Shown here in pieces: positions 34,751 through 45,900 of a DNA stretch of 64,000 nucleotides; position 1 is the stretch's first letter; the number at the start of each line of letters is the position of its first letter. The notes beneath the pieces are model-generated. The model saw only the letters and a list, made by a program, of their open reading frames with translations. It made no database searches and was not told where the DNA came from. A program made the translations under genes and the position numbers. The stretch spans positions 48,141-112,140 of the forward strand of contig PLYO01000029.1 in NCBI GenBank assembly GCA_003151825.1. The letters run 5' to 3'. Source of the DNA: Ignavibacteriota bacterium (GTDB lineage Bacteria > Bacteroidota > Ignavibacteria > Palsa-1295).

Positions 34751-37700
34751 ATGCTAAAACGTCTCACGCTCATGGCGGCGCTCGCCGCGCTGCCATTCCT
34801 CATGTTCGCAACGCGCGCCGGCGCGCAGGCCAGCGAATGGACTAAGGTCTTTCAGCTCACCCCGCCTGATAATAGCTACATCAGCGCATCCTGGTTTTTT
34901 AATCCGGAGGTCGGAATTATCGGATTTCATTGGAACAACATAAACAATAATTCCGGTATGGTCATGCGAACGGTCGATGGCGGCAAAACATTTACCCCTT
35001 GCACGGTTCCGCCCCTGAATAATACCGCTCCGATCGTGGAAGATATTTGGTTTAGCGATCAGGACAGCGGCTGGCTGGTCGTCGCAGGCAGTTTGAACAT
35101 CAATGATCCCCGGCTTTGGCGTACTGTCGATGGCGGCCAAACATGGACGGGAAACCCGCAGCAATTTACCGGTCCGGCATCCGTGCGCCAAACGCCATCG
35201 GCCCTCACCGTTACCGAGCCTTTGGGAATCGGCATCTGGACCTCGACCGACGAGGGAGTAACGTGGACGACGCACTCCACGAGAAAAAATGGGCTGGATT
35301 TCGTATCCCCATTGCACGGCGTCGCAACCGAATATAAGCTTGGAGACGTCAATTCGACGTTTTTATCCACTGCGGATGGAGGGCTAAGTTGGGCCGAAGT
35401 TCCTCTCGGCATTCAGCACGAGGCCTTTGGAGTTTATGCCATCAAGAATTCGAGAACTTTCGTTGTCGCGCCGGAAGACACCATGATCGGTGGCGTTACT
35501 CAGCCTTCACCCGTCCTTCGTTCGGTCGATAATGGGCTGCACTGGAATCAACCGTTGTCGCTCCCGATGCAGACCACGGGAGGAATTCAGGGCGTCGATG
35601 GAGTTATTTATGTGCAGAATAGCGGCGCCACCATTGCAGGGGCGCCGTCTGGCCTTCTTCGTTCCATCGACTCAGGGAAGACATGGACACGAGCTTATGG
35701 CCCCAGTCAGGGAGACGGAAGTGCCTATCCCATCACCGATACCCGCTTTTCCGTAACGGGCTGCGGCAATATCGTTTATGCCTCCGATGGCGACGGGGGA
35801 CTGTGGAAAACCATCGATGGAGGCGATAGCATCTCGCTCATTCCTCAGTGCCATTTTGTCGATACCGATGCGCACCGCGCCGACAGCTCGATTATCTGCG
35901 ATACCGGGCGGCATTTTTATTATCTGCATAATACGAATTATCTGAATAATGATACTACGAATCCGGGTGCGATCATTATCCAGAGTCTCAACATATTCGA
36001 TACCACGCGACGCCCCGATACCACCCACGCAGTCTTTTTCGACAGCGTTCCGCTTCCATACACTCCCATTAAGCCGGGCGACTCGGTTGCGTTTGGCCTT
36101 GCCTGGCATCCCGGAGCCATGATGGATTCCACCGCGTCGGACTCCGTAACCATCCGGGTCATTTACCAAATTACGTATTACAAGCCAACCTGGGGCCTCG
36201 ATCCTTACGATACGATTTATGTTACCGTAAAACTGTTTGGGCTCTCGACTCCCGCCGATTTTTCGCTCAGCGCAAAGAACATTACGAAAGATACAATTCC
36301 CATTTGTTCGAGCGTCGATTCGACCCTTCTGTTGATTAACAAAGGCTGCGATTCGCTGGCAATCACCTCGGCGTTGCTTGAGAAAAATAATTGGACCTTA
36401 GTGGATGCGGCCGGTAATCCGCTTTCTCTTCCGATTCATCTTGCTCCGTATAGGACTCCTGGCGACACGGTTCGCTTGCGGCTGAAAGCCACGCCCACGA
36501 GCGCGGCCATTTTGTCCGATTCGCTCGAAGTGCAGATGCGCTATATGGCACACGATACGTCCTTCGGCATTGGGCTGCACACAGCCGTGAAGTTTAATCC
36601 CAAGCAGCCCGCCCTTACTATTATTCCGGACACGCTCAATTTCGATTCGCTCGCCATCTGCGACTCGACCGAAAGCCCGCTTACGCTCAAGAATAACGGG
36701 TGTGATACGATTTCCATCACCAAGGCGGATTTGACCGATCCCCATTTCGAGCTATTGGATATGAACGGCAATCCGCTAACGCTTCCGATTATCATTGCAT
36801 CTGACAGTACGCGGCAAATTCTTATCCGGTTTATTCCGGGGACAATCGCCACGTTCACTGCGCCGGTAAGGTTCCATTTTCATCGGTATATCTATAGCAC
36901 GTTCGATAGTTCCAACATAGCCACGCTAACGGGGATCGGCGCGTCTGCGGGAACGCTTACGATCCCTGCACAGCCGGTTGATTTTGGAGCTATCCCAATT
37001 TGTGATTCTATCGGGTACGAATCGATAACCTTCCGCAATTCTTCCTGCGATTCGGCTCTCGTCAGCAGTCTTGTGGTGTCCGCGCCATTTTTCCTCGATT
37101 CCGGCAAAGTACCCATAATGATTGGGCCTGGCCAACCAATTACATTTAAGATTCGATATATTCCGACTCAAAAAGGTGTGCAGGGCGGAACGGCCGCCAT
37201 AGACTGTTTCCTGAATAACCACGCGACAGAAAAGACCGGAACGGTACCGCTCACCGGCGCCGGAACGAATGGGATTTCCACGTTCGTCACGAATCCACCT
37301 CTTCTGCCAACGACGCTGGCATTCGATACGCTTAACCCATGCGATCAGCCTTATTCCATCACGTTCGGAGTTTTTAATACCGGCTGCGATACCCTTCAGG
37401 TGACCGGTATTTCGCTCGATCCGAGTCTCACGGTCGCATTTACAAGTTCTGAAGACAAATCACTGCCCGTTTTTCTCGCGCCCGATTCGATCGGAAATGG
37501 CGATACGTTGCACGTAACCGTGGCTATTTCTGCCCTCATCCCCGGCAGTTATAATGGCAATCTTCATCTCCAATTTAAAACGGCCGATGGCACGGCGGGT
37601 GACACGCTTGTGCCCGTTTCGCTTACGATTACGCCAGGTGGTGGACCGTCCGTGCTCAGCACTGCTCCTCACGATACGCTCGATTTCCAATCCTTCCATT

Positions 37701-38686
37701 CCTGCGACACGCCTGACACGTCGATTACGCTTCAATACACGGGCTGCGGAACGATTTCCGTTAACGACAGCATTGCCGGTAATGGTTTTGTTATTAGTTC
37801 ACATACCGGATTGCGGCTTTCCAATGGAAACACCTACACGGTTCATCTGACGTATGACGGCGCTTCGACCGGCCCCCTGGCTTCGACGCTCTTCATCCAT
37901 TCGACTGCGGCGACAAATGCCGATGATACGATTCATCTGTTCGGCAAAGTCGTTCCGGCCGATACCGTTCATTTCTCGGTCAGCGTTTCGAAGTCGCCGA
38001 TTGTGGAGGGCGATATTTTCAATGTGATGCTCACGCCGGATGTCAAATTCACGGGAACCGGACTCAACAGCGTGCAGGGCGTTATTGAATGGCCGCGCGA
38101 TCATTTTGCAACAAGCGCGGCGCACGTCGATGTTGGCGATATCGAGGAATATTCTTTCATGGTAAAGGGAAGCAATATTCAACTTGTTCCGGGCACACCG
38201 CTCGTCACCCTGCCGATGGAAGCGATGATCGCCGATACCGTTGGAGGAACGATTTCCGTTAACTCGCTCGCACTGAATGGCGGCGATACCAACTTCAGCA
38301 ATTGCACGCTCTCTACGAGCGCTCCGTTGGCTGCGACGACGAACTTCCAAACTCAATGCGGCGACAGCATTCTCATCGGTGTTCTCAATGGCCGGCCCAT
38401 CGTAACCGCTGAAAAGCCGCGCCCGAACCCCGTCACGTCAGAAACGGAATATCAAACGACCGTGAACCTGCTTGCCGCCGAGGATGGGGTCGTTGAAGTA
38501 ATCCTCTATGACGCGCTCGGCGAGCAGCTTACGCGCGATAACGTTACGGTTGCCGGTGGAGGAACAGTCCCATATACGTTCAATCTCGGTGTGCTGCCGG
38601 CAGGAAGCTATTATTACGCGCTCCGCTTTATCGGTCAGACCGCAACGAGCGGCACGCTTCATGGGACATTCCTTTTGCTTAAATAA
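34751..38686 (+). CDS. Secreted BNR-propeller / anchor-D protein with T9SS sorting domain
   Basis: A 1311-residue protein with a signal peptide (MLKRLTLMAALAALPFLMFA, cleavage near AGAQA). Residues ~27-365 carry BNR-like repeats (MRTVDGGKTFTPC, WRTVDGGQTWTG, VLRSVDNGLHWNQP, LLRSIDSGKTWTRA, WKTIDGGDSI). Choice-of-anchor D modules, most with a conserved xxCD pair, run to about residue 1090 (LNFDSLAICDSTESPLTLKN, VDFGAIPICDSIGYESITF). A cohesin-like module follows, then a T9SS domain (KPRPNPVTSET, ILYDALGEQLT, AGSYYYALRF). It overlaps the convergent GT9 gene by 8 bp at the stop codons. Likely a surface adhesin or scaffold. Confidence 0.88.
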   Translation: MLKRLTLMAALAALPFLMFATRAGAQASEWTKVFQLTPPDNSYISASWFFNPEVGIIGFHWNNINNNSGMVMRTVDGGKTFTPCTVPPLNNTAPIVEDIWFSDQDSGWLVVAGSLNINDPRLWRTVDGGQTWTGNPQQFTGPASVRQTPSALTVTEPLGIGIWTSTDEGVTWTTHSTRKNGLDFVSPLHGVATEYKLGDVNSTFLSTADGGLSWAEVPLGIQHEAFGVYAIKNSRTFVVAPEDTMIGGVTQPSPVLRSVDNGLHWNQPLSLPMQTTGGIQGVDGVIYVQNSGATIAGAPSGLLRSIDSGKTWTRAYGPSQGDGSAYPITDTRFSVTGCGNIVYASDGDGGLWKTIDGGDSISLIPQCHFVDTDAHRADSSIICDTGRHFYYLHNTNYLNNDTTNPGAIIIQSLNIFDTTRRPDTTHAVFFDSVPLPYTPIKPGDSVAFGLAWHPGAMMDSTASDSVTIRVIYQITYYKPTWGLDPYDTIYVTVKLFGLSTPADFSLSAKNITKDTIPICSSVDSTLLLINKGCDSLAITSALLEKNNWTLVDAAGNPLSLPIHLAPYRTPGDTVRLRLKATPTSAAILSDSLEVQMRYMAHDTSFGIGLHTAVKFNPKQPALTIIPDTLNFDSLAICDSTESPLTLKNNGCDTISITKADLTDPHFELLDMNGNPLTLPIIIASDSTRQILIRFIPGTIATFTAPVRFHFHRYIYSTFDSSNIATLTGIGASAGTLTIPAQPVDFGAIPICDSIGYESITFRNSSCDSALVSSLVVSAPFFLDSGKVPIMIGPGQPITFKIRYIPTQKGVQGGTAAIDCFLNNHATEKTGTVPLTGAGTNGISTFVTNPPLLPTTLAFDTLNPCDQPYSITFGVFNTGCDTLQVTGISLDPSLTVAFTSSEDKSLPVFLAPDSIGNGDTLHVTVAISALIPGSYNGNLHLQFKTADGTAGDTLVPVSLTITPGGGPSVLSTAPHDTLDFQSFHSCDTPDTSITLQYTGCGTISVNDSIAGNGFVISSHTGLRLSNGNTYTVHLTYDGASTGPLASTLFIHSTAATNADDTIHLFGKVVPADTVHFSVSVSKSPIVEGDIFNVMLTPDVKFTGTGLNSVQGVIEWPRDHFATSAAHVDVGDIEEYSFMVKGSNIQLVPGTPLVTLPMEAMIADTVGGTISVNSLALNGGDTNFSNCTLSTSAPLAATTNFQTQCGDSILIGVLNGRPIVTAEKPRPNPVTSETEYQTTVNLLAAEDGVVEVILYDALGEQLTRDNVTVAGGGTVPYTFNLGVLPAGSYYYALRFIGQTATSGTLHGTFLLLK

Positions 38687-39788
38687 CGGGCAGTGTAAGT
38701 TCCGGACGGAGAAGCTCTTTCACCGCTGACAGCACCTGCTCGACCTCGATGGCGCGGATGCAGAGGAAATGCTCGGTGGGATCCACGCGATAACATGTAA
38801 GCGGCTTTGGAGAATAGACAAAGCAGGGTCGGCATTCGATGCCGGTGTGAACTATTTTGTAGCGCGTTTTCCAGGGATGGACGTATGTTTCGTTCGTGGG
38901 CCCGAAGATAGCAACAGTTGGCAGTGAAAGCGCGCCGGCAATGTGCATCAGCGCCGAATCGTTGGAAACAAACAGGTTGAGGCGGCACATGACCGCTGCG
39001 GAATCCAAAATGCTTTTTGTCTCGACGGGGATTACGAACTCTCCCGCCCGCGCGCGAATAATCCGATTGGCATCGGAGTCATCCGGTCCACCAAAGAGTA
39101 AAACTTTGGCTCCTAATTCTTTCGTGATACGTTCGGCAAGTTCCGCAAATTTTTCCGGTTCCCATCGGCGGCGAATGTGGTTTTTGAAGAGCGCAGTTCC
39201 GGCGTGGAACCCAATGAGTAATTCGTCCGCGCCGATTCTTCGTTCTTTTATCCAGTTATCGGCCCATTTCAAATGGTTCTCGGCGATATTCAGCCGCAAA
39301 GTGGGAAGGGAAGCTTCATTAAGTTCCTCCGTGATTCCGAGAAGTGAAAGCAGCCGGACATTCTCCTGGACGCAATGCAGCGTATCGTCTTCGAGGAGGG
39401 TATCGGTATTCATCCAGCTTAAATTCTGTGGATCACGGCGGCGGTAGCGAATAGCAAGCCTTCGTTTTGCACCAATCATGAGGCCAATCAGGTTATACTC
39501 GCGCCGGTTTTGCGGATAGATATTGATCGAAATATCGAAACGGAGTTTCCGGAGACTCCGAATAAATTTCATCGCTCCCGATTTCGATTCGTTCAAAAAA
39601 TCGTAGTGGTGAACGCGGTCGATGTTAGGATCGGCTTCGTACATTTCGCGTGTGCTCGAGAACATGACGAAGGCGTGGATTTCCGCGCCGGGTTTTGCCG
39701 CGCGGAGCCGTTCGATCATGGGCGTAGCGAGCAGCGCGTCCCCAATGCCGGGCAGCGCGAGGATAAGAATTTTCTCGCGCGATGACAT
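38679..39788 (-). CDS. Glycosyltransferase family 9 (heptosyltransferase-like)
   Basis: A 369-residue GT-B enzyme of the ADP-heptose:LPS heptosyltransferase family, which adds sugars to LPS core or related glycans. The N-terminus has KILILALPGIGDALLATPMI with the donor-binding Gly loop; the C-terminal domain has KVLLFGGPDD, LFVSNDSALMHIAGALSLPT and VAIFGPTNETYVHPW. Its ATG overlaps the stop of the YfhO gene as TAATG, so translation is coupled. Its stop overlaps that of the convergent T9SS gene by 8 bp. Precise donor and acceptor cannot be read from the sequence. Confidence 0.9.
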   Translation of the reverse strand: MSSREKILILALPGIGDALLATPMIERLRAAKPGAEIHAFVMFSSTREMYEADPNIDRVHHYDFLNESKSGAMKFIRSLRKLRFDISINIYPQNRREYNLIGLMIGAKRRLAIRYRRRDPQNLSWMNTDTLLEDDTLHCVQENVRLLSLLGITEELNEASLPTLRLNIAENHLKWADNWIKERRIGADELLIGFHAGTALFKNHIRRRWEPEKFAELAERITKELGAKVLLFGGPDDSDANRIIRARAGEFVIPVETKSILDSAAVMCRLNLFVSNDSALMHIAGALSLPTVAIFGPTNETYVHPWKTRYKIVHTGIECRPCFVYSPKPLTCYRVDPTEHFLCIRAIEVEQVLSAVKELLRPELTLPVI

Positions 39789-42145
39789 TATGTTCCCGGT
39801 GTTTGAGATGGCTGCGAGGGTGACCGTCCTCGGACGAAGAGCACAACAAGCACTCCGGCACTAAGAAGGAGCGTAATAATAGTAATCATGCTTCCCATCG
39901 CAAAGGCGCTCGATTCATAGCGGAGGACGACCGAATGCGTGCCTGCGGGAACTTCTACCGCGCGCAGGGAAGTAAACGCGCGGTACAATTTTACAGGATG
40001 CCCATCTAAATACGCTTTCCACGCCGGATAATAAATTTCGGAAAAGAAGAGTATGGCATTCGAGGCCGTCGTGACTTGGGTAACGATTTCGTTGTCCCCA
40101 AATTTTGTAACCGAGTCTTTGGCGTTTGGGTCGGACGAGCCAAGTGGCATTGTAGGAGGCTCTTCGAGCAAAATGCGGTTGTGATAATCATAATTGGAGT
40201 CGGTTTTGAGCCACGTAAGCGCCTCGGAATCCGGAAGAATATCGGCTTGATAATAAAGCTTCACGCGCGGCATGTAGGTTGGCCGCATGGTGAATCCCTG
40301 TGCAGCGCCGGTGGAGATCGTCCATTTGACGTTCATCAGATCCAAGCTGTTATCGGGATTGGCCATATCGGGAAACACGCGCTGCAACACGAGCGGATCG
40401 TAGCCCTCGGTAAGTTGAATCCTGTCGTATGCTCCCTGATTCCGTTTGACGAGCATCTGATTACCAATCCGCGTGCGTGCGCGGCTCAGTGAGTTGGCCT
40501 CATCCTTCTGGAGCATTGAGACAAGCGCGGGCTGCTCACGAAATGCATCGCGTGGGTCTTCGGACGAGTCGTTAAGCGACATCCCGTACGTGAAAAGCTC
40601 GATGCCTGTCGCAGCGATAACGAGCATGGCAAACGTGTTCCCGCGCAAGTTGCCGAGATAATGCAAGCCCGTAAAAACAATCAGTGCGAGCACCGGGAGC
40701 GTAGCCAAGCTTGCAGCCCACGAGATGGATTCCTCCGCGCCATCCGGTGCGCCTTTAAGGAAACTTGTGGCGTGTATCATTCCCGCGATTGCCAGGAGCC
40801 ACGGCAGCACGACGAGCGCGCGAACGATAAGTCCTTTGGTGTCGCCCCATTTTTTCCCCGGCCATTTCAACGCGTCCGACAATCCCACGCCCGCGAGTGC
40901 AGAAGCGGCAAAGCTAAAAAGCATCATCATGCGAGCTGGAGTGCGGAATTTATTGAAGAGCGGAAGCTGAAAGAAGATGCGATAGATAAAAAAATGATCG
41001 CCAAGCGCAAACGCGACGGCGAGCAACGCCATCCCAGCGAACAAAGGTACATATTTTTTTTTGCGCGTCAGCAGCCCCGCCATGATCGCGAAAAAAAGCG
41101 GAAGCACGCCGATATAAATTGCTGTCTCCCAGGAGAGATAGTACGGGCCGTTCCAATATGGAACTTTCGTGTCGGCGGGATCGCCCAAGCTGACGCCAAA
41201 AAGCCGGGGAAGAACAAAGGTGAGTAAATGTCCCCATGTAAGAGAGCCATCGAGCGATTTTTCATACGTGATTGTCTCGCGGCGTGACAGATTGGCAAGC
41301 TCCTGCGACGGCAGAAATTGAATTGCAAAAATCCCAAAACCAATGAGGATGGGAATCGCCATTCTCACCAAGACCATCGGTTCTATCCGACTCATTGGTT
41401 CTTGTTTGTTTCGAACGCGATAGATTAGCTCATACACTGCCAAGAGCGCGAGAAAGAATGTGAAATACAATGTCGATTGCGGATGGCCGGCCAGATACAT
41501 CGTTCCCAAGATAAGCCCGCTCGCAATCGCATGTTTCCAGGAATCGACGCCGCGAATAAAAAAGTATGCGACAAACGGAAACAGCGCAATATGATAGACG
41601 ATCATCTGATGGATCGACTGCGCGGCGATATAGCCGCCAAAGCCATACGCAATGCCGGCAAACAGCGCGGACCAATCGTCGATCTCGAAAATCTTTTTAG
41701 AGAACCAAAACATCCCAAATCCCGCTACGAAAAAATGGAGTAGGATGGCCCATTCCATCACAAGCGGCGAGAGATGCCCGTCCGAAACAAACAGGGATTG
41801 CAACAGATTGACCGGATACCAAAATGCGACCTGCACATCGGCCAGAAATGGCATCCCGGCAAAGACATAAGGGTCCCAATGGGGAAGAATTCCTTGTGCG
41901 AGTGAACTTGCCGCTAAGGTACGGAACGGAAATTCCTGCTCGACAAAATCCTCCCAGAGAAATTTTCCGCCAAAAAGAATCGCCGAATGAAAGATCAGCG
42001 TAAGGCCGAGGAAAATCAGCGCCGCGTGCCAGATTTTAAAGCGAACGAGGTTCGCGGGTTGGAGCAACGGTTTCGTTGCGGCCGGGCGTAGCGGGGGACG
42101 CGCCGCTGTGCGCGTTCGCTCTTTCGATAGAGAAGTGGAAGCCAT
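39788..42145 (-). CDS. YfhO-family polytopic membrane protein
   Basis: A 785-residue protein with a cytoplasmic basic N-terminus, then a dozen or so hydrophobic segments and a C-terminal extracytoplasmic domain. FLWEDFVEQEFPFRTLAA and GGYIAAQSIHQMIVYHIALF in the membrane region, and LDLMNVKWTI, FFSEIYYPAWKAYLDG and FTSLRAVEVPAGTHSVVLRY near the end, match YfhO. YfhO proteins belong to the GT-C-like glycosyltransferases that use lipid-linked sugars to glycosylate envelope polymers. It is joined by TAATG overlaps to a GT2 gene upstream and a GT9 gene downstream, so the three act together. The acceptor is unknown. Confidence 0.88.
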   Translation of the reverse strand: MASTSLSKERTRTAARPPLRPAATKPLLQPANLVRFKIWHAALIFLGLTLIFHSAILFGGKFLWEDFVEQEFPFRTLAASSLAQGILPHWDPYVFAGMPFLADVQVAFWYPVNLLQSLFVSDGHLSPLVMEWAILLHFFVAGFGMFWFSKKIFEIDDWSALFAGIAYGFGGYIAAQSIHQMIVYHIALFPFVAYFFIRGVDSWKHAIASGLILGTMYLAGHPQSTLYFTFFLALLAVYELIYRVRNKQEPMSRIEPMVLVRMAIPILIGFGIFAIQFLPSQELANLSRRETITYEKSLDGSLTWGHLLTFVLPRLFGVSLGDPADTKVPYWNGPYYLSWETAIYIGVLPLFFAIMAGLLTRKKKYVPLFAGMALLAVAFALGDHFFIYRIFFQLPLFNKFRTPARMMMLFSFAASALAGVGLSDALKWPGKKWGDTKGLIVRALVVLPWLLAIAGMIHATSFLKGAPDGAEESISWAASLATLPVLALIVFTGLHYLGNLRGNTFAMLVIAATGIELFTYGMSLNDSSEDPRDAFREQPALVSMLQKDEANSLSRARTRIGNQMLVKRNQGAYDRIQLTEGYDPLVLQRVFPDMANPDNSLDLMNVKWTISTGAAQGFTMRPTYMPRVKLYYQADILPDSEALTWLKTDSNYDYHNRILLEEPPTMPLGSSDPNAKDSVTKFGDNEIVTQVTTASNAILFFSEIYYPAWKAYLDGHPVKLYRAFTSLRAVEVPAGTHSVVLRYESSAFAMGSMITIITLLLSAGVLVVLFVRGRSPSQPSQTPGT

Positions 42146-42888
42146 TACCTCTGTGCGTCGTGGGCGTGAAGTTTTCGGATGCGGAGTAATTCCCAGAACA
42201 TTTTCGCGGAATCGGTGATCGCTCCAACGGTCGAGCGCTCGTCGTTATACCATTCTACGGCAATTTCACGGATGCGGTAGCCATAACGCCGGGCGAGATA
42301 GAGAATTTCCACATCGAACGAAAAACCATTTACGCGCAGCTTCGAAAAGAGGATTTGCGTCGCGTCGCCGCTAAATCCTTTGAAGCCGCACTGCGTATCC
42401 CGAATACCCCGAAACACAAAAAGCTGGACAAGCACGTTGTAAAACCTTCCCATCGCCTCCCGGTACCAGGGCTGATGTTTTTTAACAAGCATTCTTCGCT
42501 CGGCGGCACGGCTACCGATCACGACGTCATACTCCCCCGAAGCGATGAGCGGAATGATCTTCGCAATCTCCTGAATAGGCGTGGAAAAATCCGCATCGGT
42601 GAAAACGCGCACGCTCCCGCGCGCTTCGAGCATCCCGCGCCGGACGGCCGCGCCTTTTCCGCTATTTACGACGAGCGAGATGAGCCGCGTATCCACACGA
42701 CTCAGTGTTTTCGGCTTTCGCGCGAATACCTCCCGGACGGCGTTCGTGGTCTCGTCCGTCGAGCCATCATCGACCACGATGATCTCCACGTCATAGTCCG
42801 CGTTTTCAAAATAACGATACGCCTTCTCGACCGAAGGCCCGATGCGATCGGACTCGTTGTAGGCCGGAATGATAAGCGATAGAAGCAC
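42145..42888 (-). CDS. Glycosyltransferase family 2, polyprenyl-phosphate sugar synthase-like
   Basis: A 247-residue GT-A enzyme related to dolichyl-phosphate glucose/mannose synthases (ALG5/DPM1-like). It shows LSLIIPAYNESDRI, EIIVVDDGSTDET, NSGKGAAVRRGM, the metal-binding VFTDADFSTP, and RDTQCGFKGF, which is diagnostic of this branch. No C-terminal transmembrane segment is present. The inferred product is a polyprenyl-phosphate-linked sugar that the downstream YfhO protein could use as donor. The start is GTG at 42888. Its stop overlaps the YfhO start as TAATG. Confidence 0.92.
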   Translation of the reverse strand: MLLSLIIPAYNESDRIGPSVEKAYRYFENADYDVEIIVVDDGSTDETTNAVREVFARKPKTLSRVDTRLISLVVNSGKGAAVRRGMLEARGSVRVFTDADFSTPIQEIAKIIPLIASGEYDVVIGSRAAERRMLVKKHQPWYREAMGRFYNVLVQLFVFRGIRDTQCGFKGFSGDATQILFSKLRVNGFSFDVEILYLARRYGYRIREIAVEWYNDERSTVGAITDSAKMFWELLRIRKLHAHDAQR

Positions 42889-42915
42889 TCGATAATAATA
42901 TCAGCCGCCAAAAAA

Positions 42916-45900
42916 TTATTTATTGGCCGGTGGCGTCGAAGGCGGCGGCGAAGACGGGGCGAGCGACCTGGATGTAATCTTTATCCCCCCGGTATCGGCA
43001 GCATGTTTCGTCGTATCGACTACCCCAAGCTCGGCCGCGAGCCTGTCGCGCTGTTGTGTCACCGCCTGTATCTCGCTTCCGGCTCCCATTTGCGCAAGCT
43101 GTGCATACTTGGCCACGATCTCATTGAGCTTTGCGAGCGCCTTGCGCTTATCGCCTTGCTTCTCCAGAATTTTTTCGTCTAATTGTGCCAGCCGGAAATC
43201 GACGAACAGCTGGTTCCCGCCTTCGGTTTGAGAACGGAGCGCGGAAAATACCGCGCGTGCCGAATCGTAGAGCTCGGCGCTCAAATAAAGATCGCCTTTC
43301 CGAAATTCATTTTGAAGATATTGCTCGCTCCCTGCGGCGGCGCCTTCCTCGAAACCCGACTGGCCGAGCTTCGCCGCAGCAAGCCGGGTGTACCTTCGCG
43401 CGGCGTTCGTATCGCCGGCCGCCTGATACAACTGGCCAATCGCTTGAAGCAGGTTATAGTCCCAGTTCACTAAGCTTGGCGGCATCCGGACACTCAGCGT
43501 ATCGAGGGCGCGACGCGCATCCTGGATTTGGTTCCGGTTCAAGTAATGGTTGGCAAGCCTCGCATATAGCTCGAAATAGGTAGTTGTCCCGTATTCATCA
43601 TCGAGCCCGCTCCGGTTCGATTCCGGATCGCGGTAACTGCTCATCAGCATGGCGCGGTACGGTCCTTTTTCGACGGCAGGCGAAAGGCGATACGCAAGCT
43701 GCGTGTAGAGGGCCTCGTCAATGTCTCCGTCGAAGAGCTGGCGCGGCGCGGGATGTTCCGTAGGCACGATGCGCGCGACGAGACCATCGAAGATGGCGTG
43801 ATTATCGAGGCCCGTCCAGTAGCTGGGCGGGACCGCTACGGCAAAGCATATCGGGCGGTCGTTGATATTATTGACGACGATGTCCCGCACGAGTTGATCG
43901 GCAACTTCATAATAATACTGCGATTTATCGTTCTGATCCTGGTGCTGGGAAGTATATTTCCAGCTAAAGGAATACGGCTGCGCGACCCCGGTGAACTTCT
44001 GCATGGCTGCTGCGGAAACATTGACTGTCACCATGGCGGCAGGGCCGTGATCCACATGAATCCCTTGCTGTGTTTCGTCTGGATTGGCAAGCTGCTCTTC
44101 GGTAAAAGAGGGTAGATTCACAGTCTTTGCGCCGAACGGTCGGCCATCCTTCAATTGCTTGACATACCACCCCATATTCCCAAGCGAGAGATTGACGATT
44201 CTCACATCGGTACGTACCTGATACATATCCTGAATGGCCCATAGTGGGAATGTATCGTTATCGCCGGCCGTGAATAAAATAGCGTCCGGCGGGCAGCTTT
44301 GCAATATATTATATGCGTATTCGAGCGGCACATTATTATGAAAGCGTGAATATTCGCCCCACTTTGCCGCTTGATGGAAGCTTTCGCCGAACAATGTCAT
44401 TCCCATTAGTCCAAGACATTGATTAAGTGGAACTAATATCACGGCGAGTGCCAGCGTTCCTCCCAAAATGGCGACCGGGCCTTGTCCGCGCAGTACGGGG
44501 ATGGTCTCTTTCGGCGATTCGAGCACTTCGCGATCTTTCGGACCGGCATCCTGCAAGGGCAAATTTTGCTTCTTTGCAAGGCCTGCGCGAATCCATTCCA
44601 TGATTCCGGTCACGCCGATTCCAATCCACATCGCATAAATCCAGAAGGAGCCGACATAAAAGTAATCGCGTTCGCGTGGCTGCGCGTCCTGCTGATTTTG
44701 ATATAAGGCTGTGAGAATTCCCATAATGAGAAACCCGGCCATCATGGCCAGCGCCCGTTTTGGGTCGCGCCGGAAATGCCAGTAAATCCCGAATAGTCCA
44801 ATGAGAAACGGAATGCCAAGCGTGTGCGTCCAATCGACTCCTGCATCCTGCACATCTTTAAGGCGTCCGATAAAATTCCAGAGCAGATACCGGACGTACA
44901 TGTGATCGACCTGATATTTCCAGAAAAAATCTCCGTCGCTCGTATATTTCGTCTCGTCCCAGGTGGGCGTGTGCATCGGATCTCCTTTGACGGAGGGGTC
45001 ATCGTTACGGCGCGGGAGTTCGTGGGCCTCGCCATATTGTGCGCGGGAAATATAATTATAGAGGCCGTCGCTTTCGCCATATTGCCCGAAGGTCGAGGGA
45101 TGGTGCTGATCCATCGGCGGATTCTGTGAGCCACGAACCATGACCATGGCATACGTGCTATAACCGAGGAATACCAATCCCGCGCCCGTTAGAATGAGCT
45201 TCGCAAGGGAACGCTGATTGTTCCAATAATAAACGACGGCCCCGACGGAGGCTATTGCGGTAATCCAGATAAATGTCCCCTGCGGCGCGCCGCCTAACCA
45301 TCCGACAATGCCGGTCAGGATCACGAGAAAAATGAAAAGAAATGCCACGGTGCCGGTAATGAGCATCTCGACCCATTTCCCGACTGTCATCTTCGGCCAG
45401 TGCTTGTAATACACGATGACCCAGACCGGGAAAAATGCCAGCATGGACATTTGATGCGCGCCAATCGAAAGCCCGATAAGATAAAAAATGAGGAGCAAAT
45501 ATTTCTCGCTGCCGGGTTCATCCGAGCGTTCGTGCCAGATCATTCCGAGCCAAATGATAATGCTGATAAAAAGCAGACCCGGGGAAAAAACGATAAATTC
45601 GCTCGAGTTGAACCACACGCTGTCGGTCCATGTGAAGGCCAGCGCCGCGAGGAATGCTCCGCCATAATGCACGATCACGTCGGCAAGCGATTGCGGATTG
45701 CCGCGCCACAATCGGATAACGCGCACGGTGGTGAGATACAAAAACATCGCCGAAAACGCGCCGAACAGTGCGGAAAGCGCGTTCATGCGCGCCGCCGGGT
45801 CAGCGAAGAGCATGGGCATCGAGAGTACGCGGCCCGCAAACGTCAGCAGAGGCGCGCCCGGAGGGTGAGAAATGCCAAGCGTCGCGGCGGCGCCTAAGAA

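Noticed and set aside
38672..38690. Possible frameshift or fusion where the T9SS and GT9 genes overlap
   Set aside because: The two genes converge with stop codons overlapping by 8 bp; both proteins end normally.
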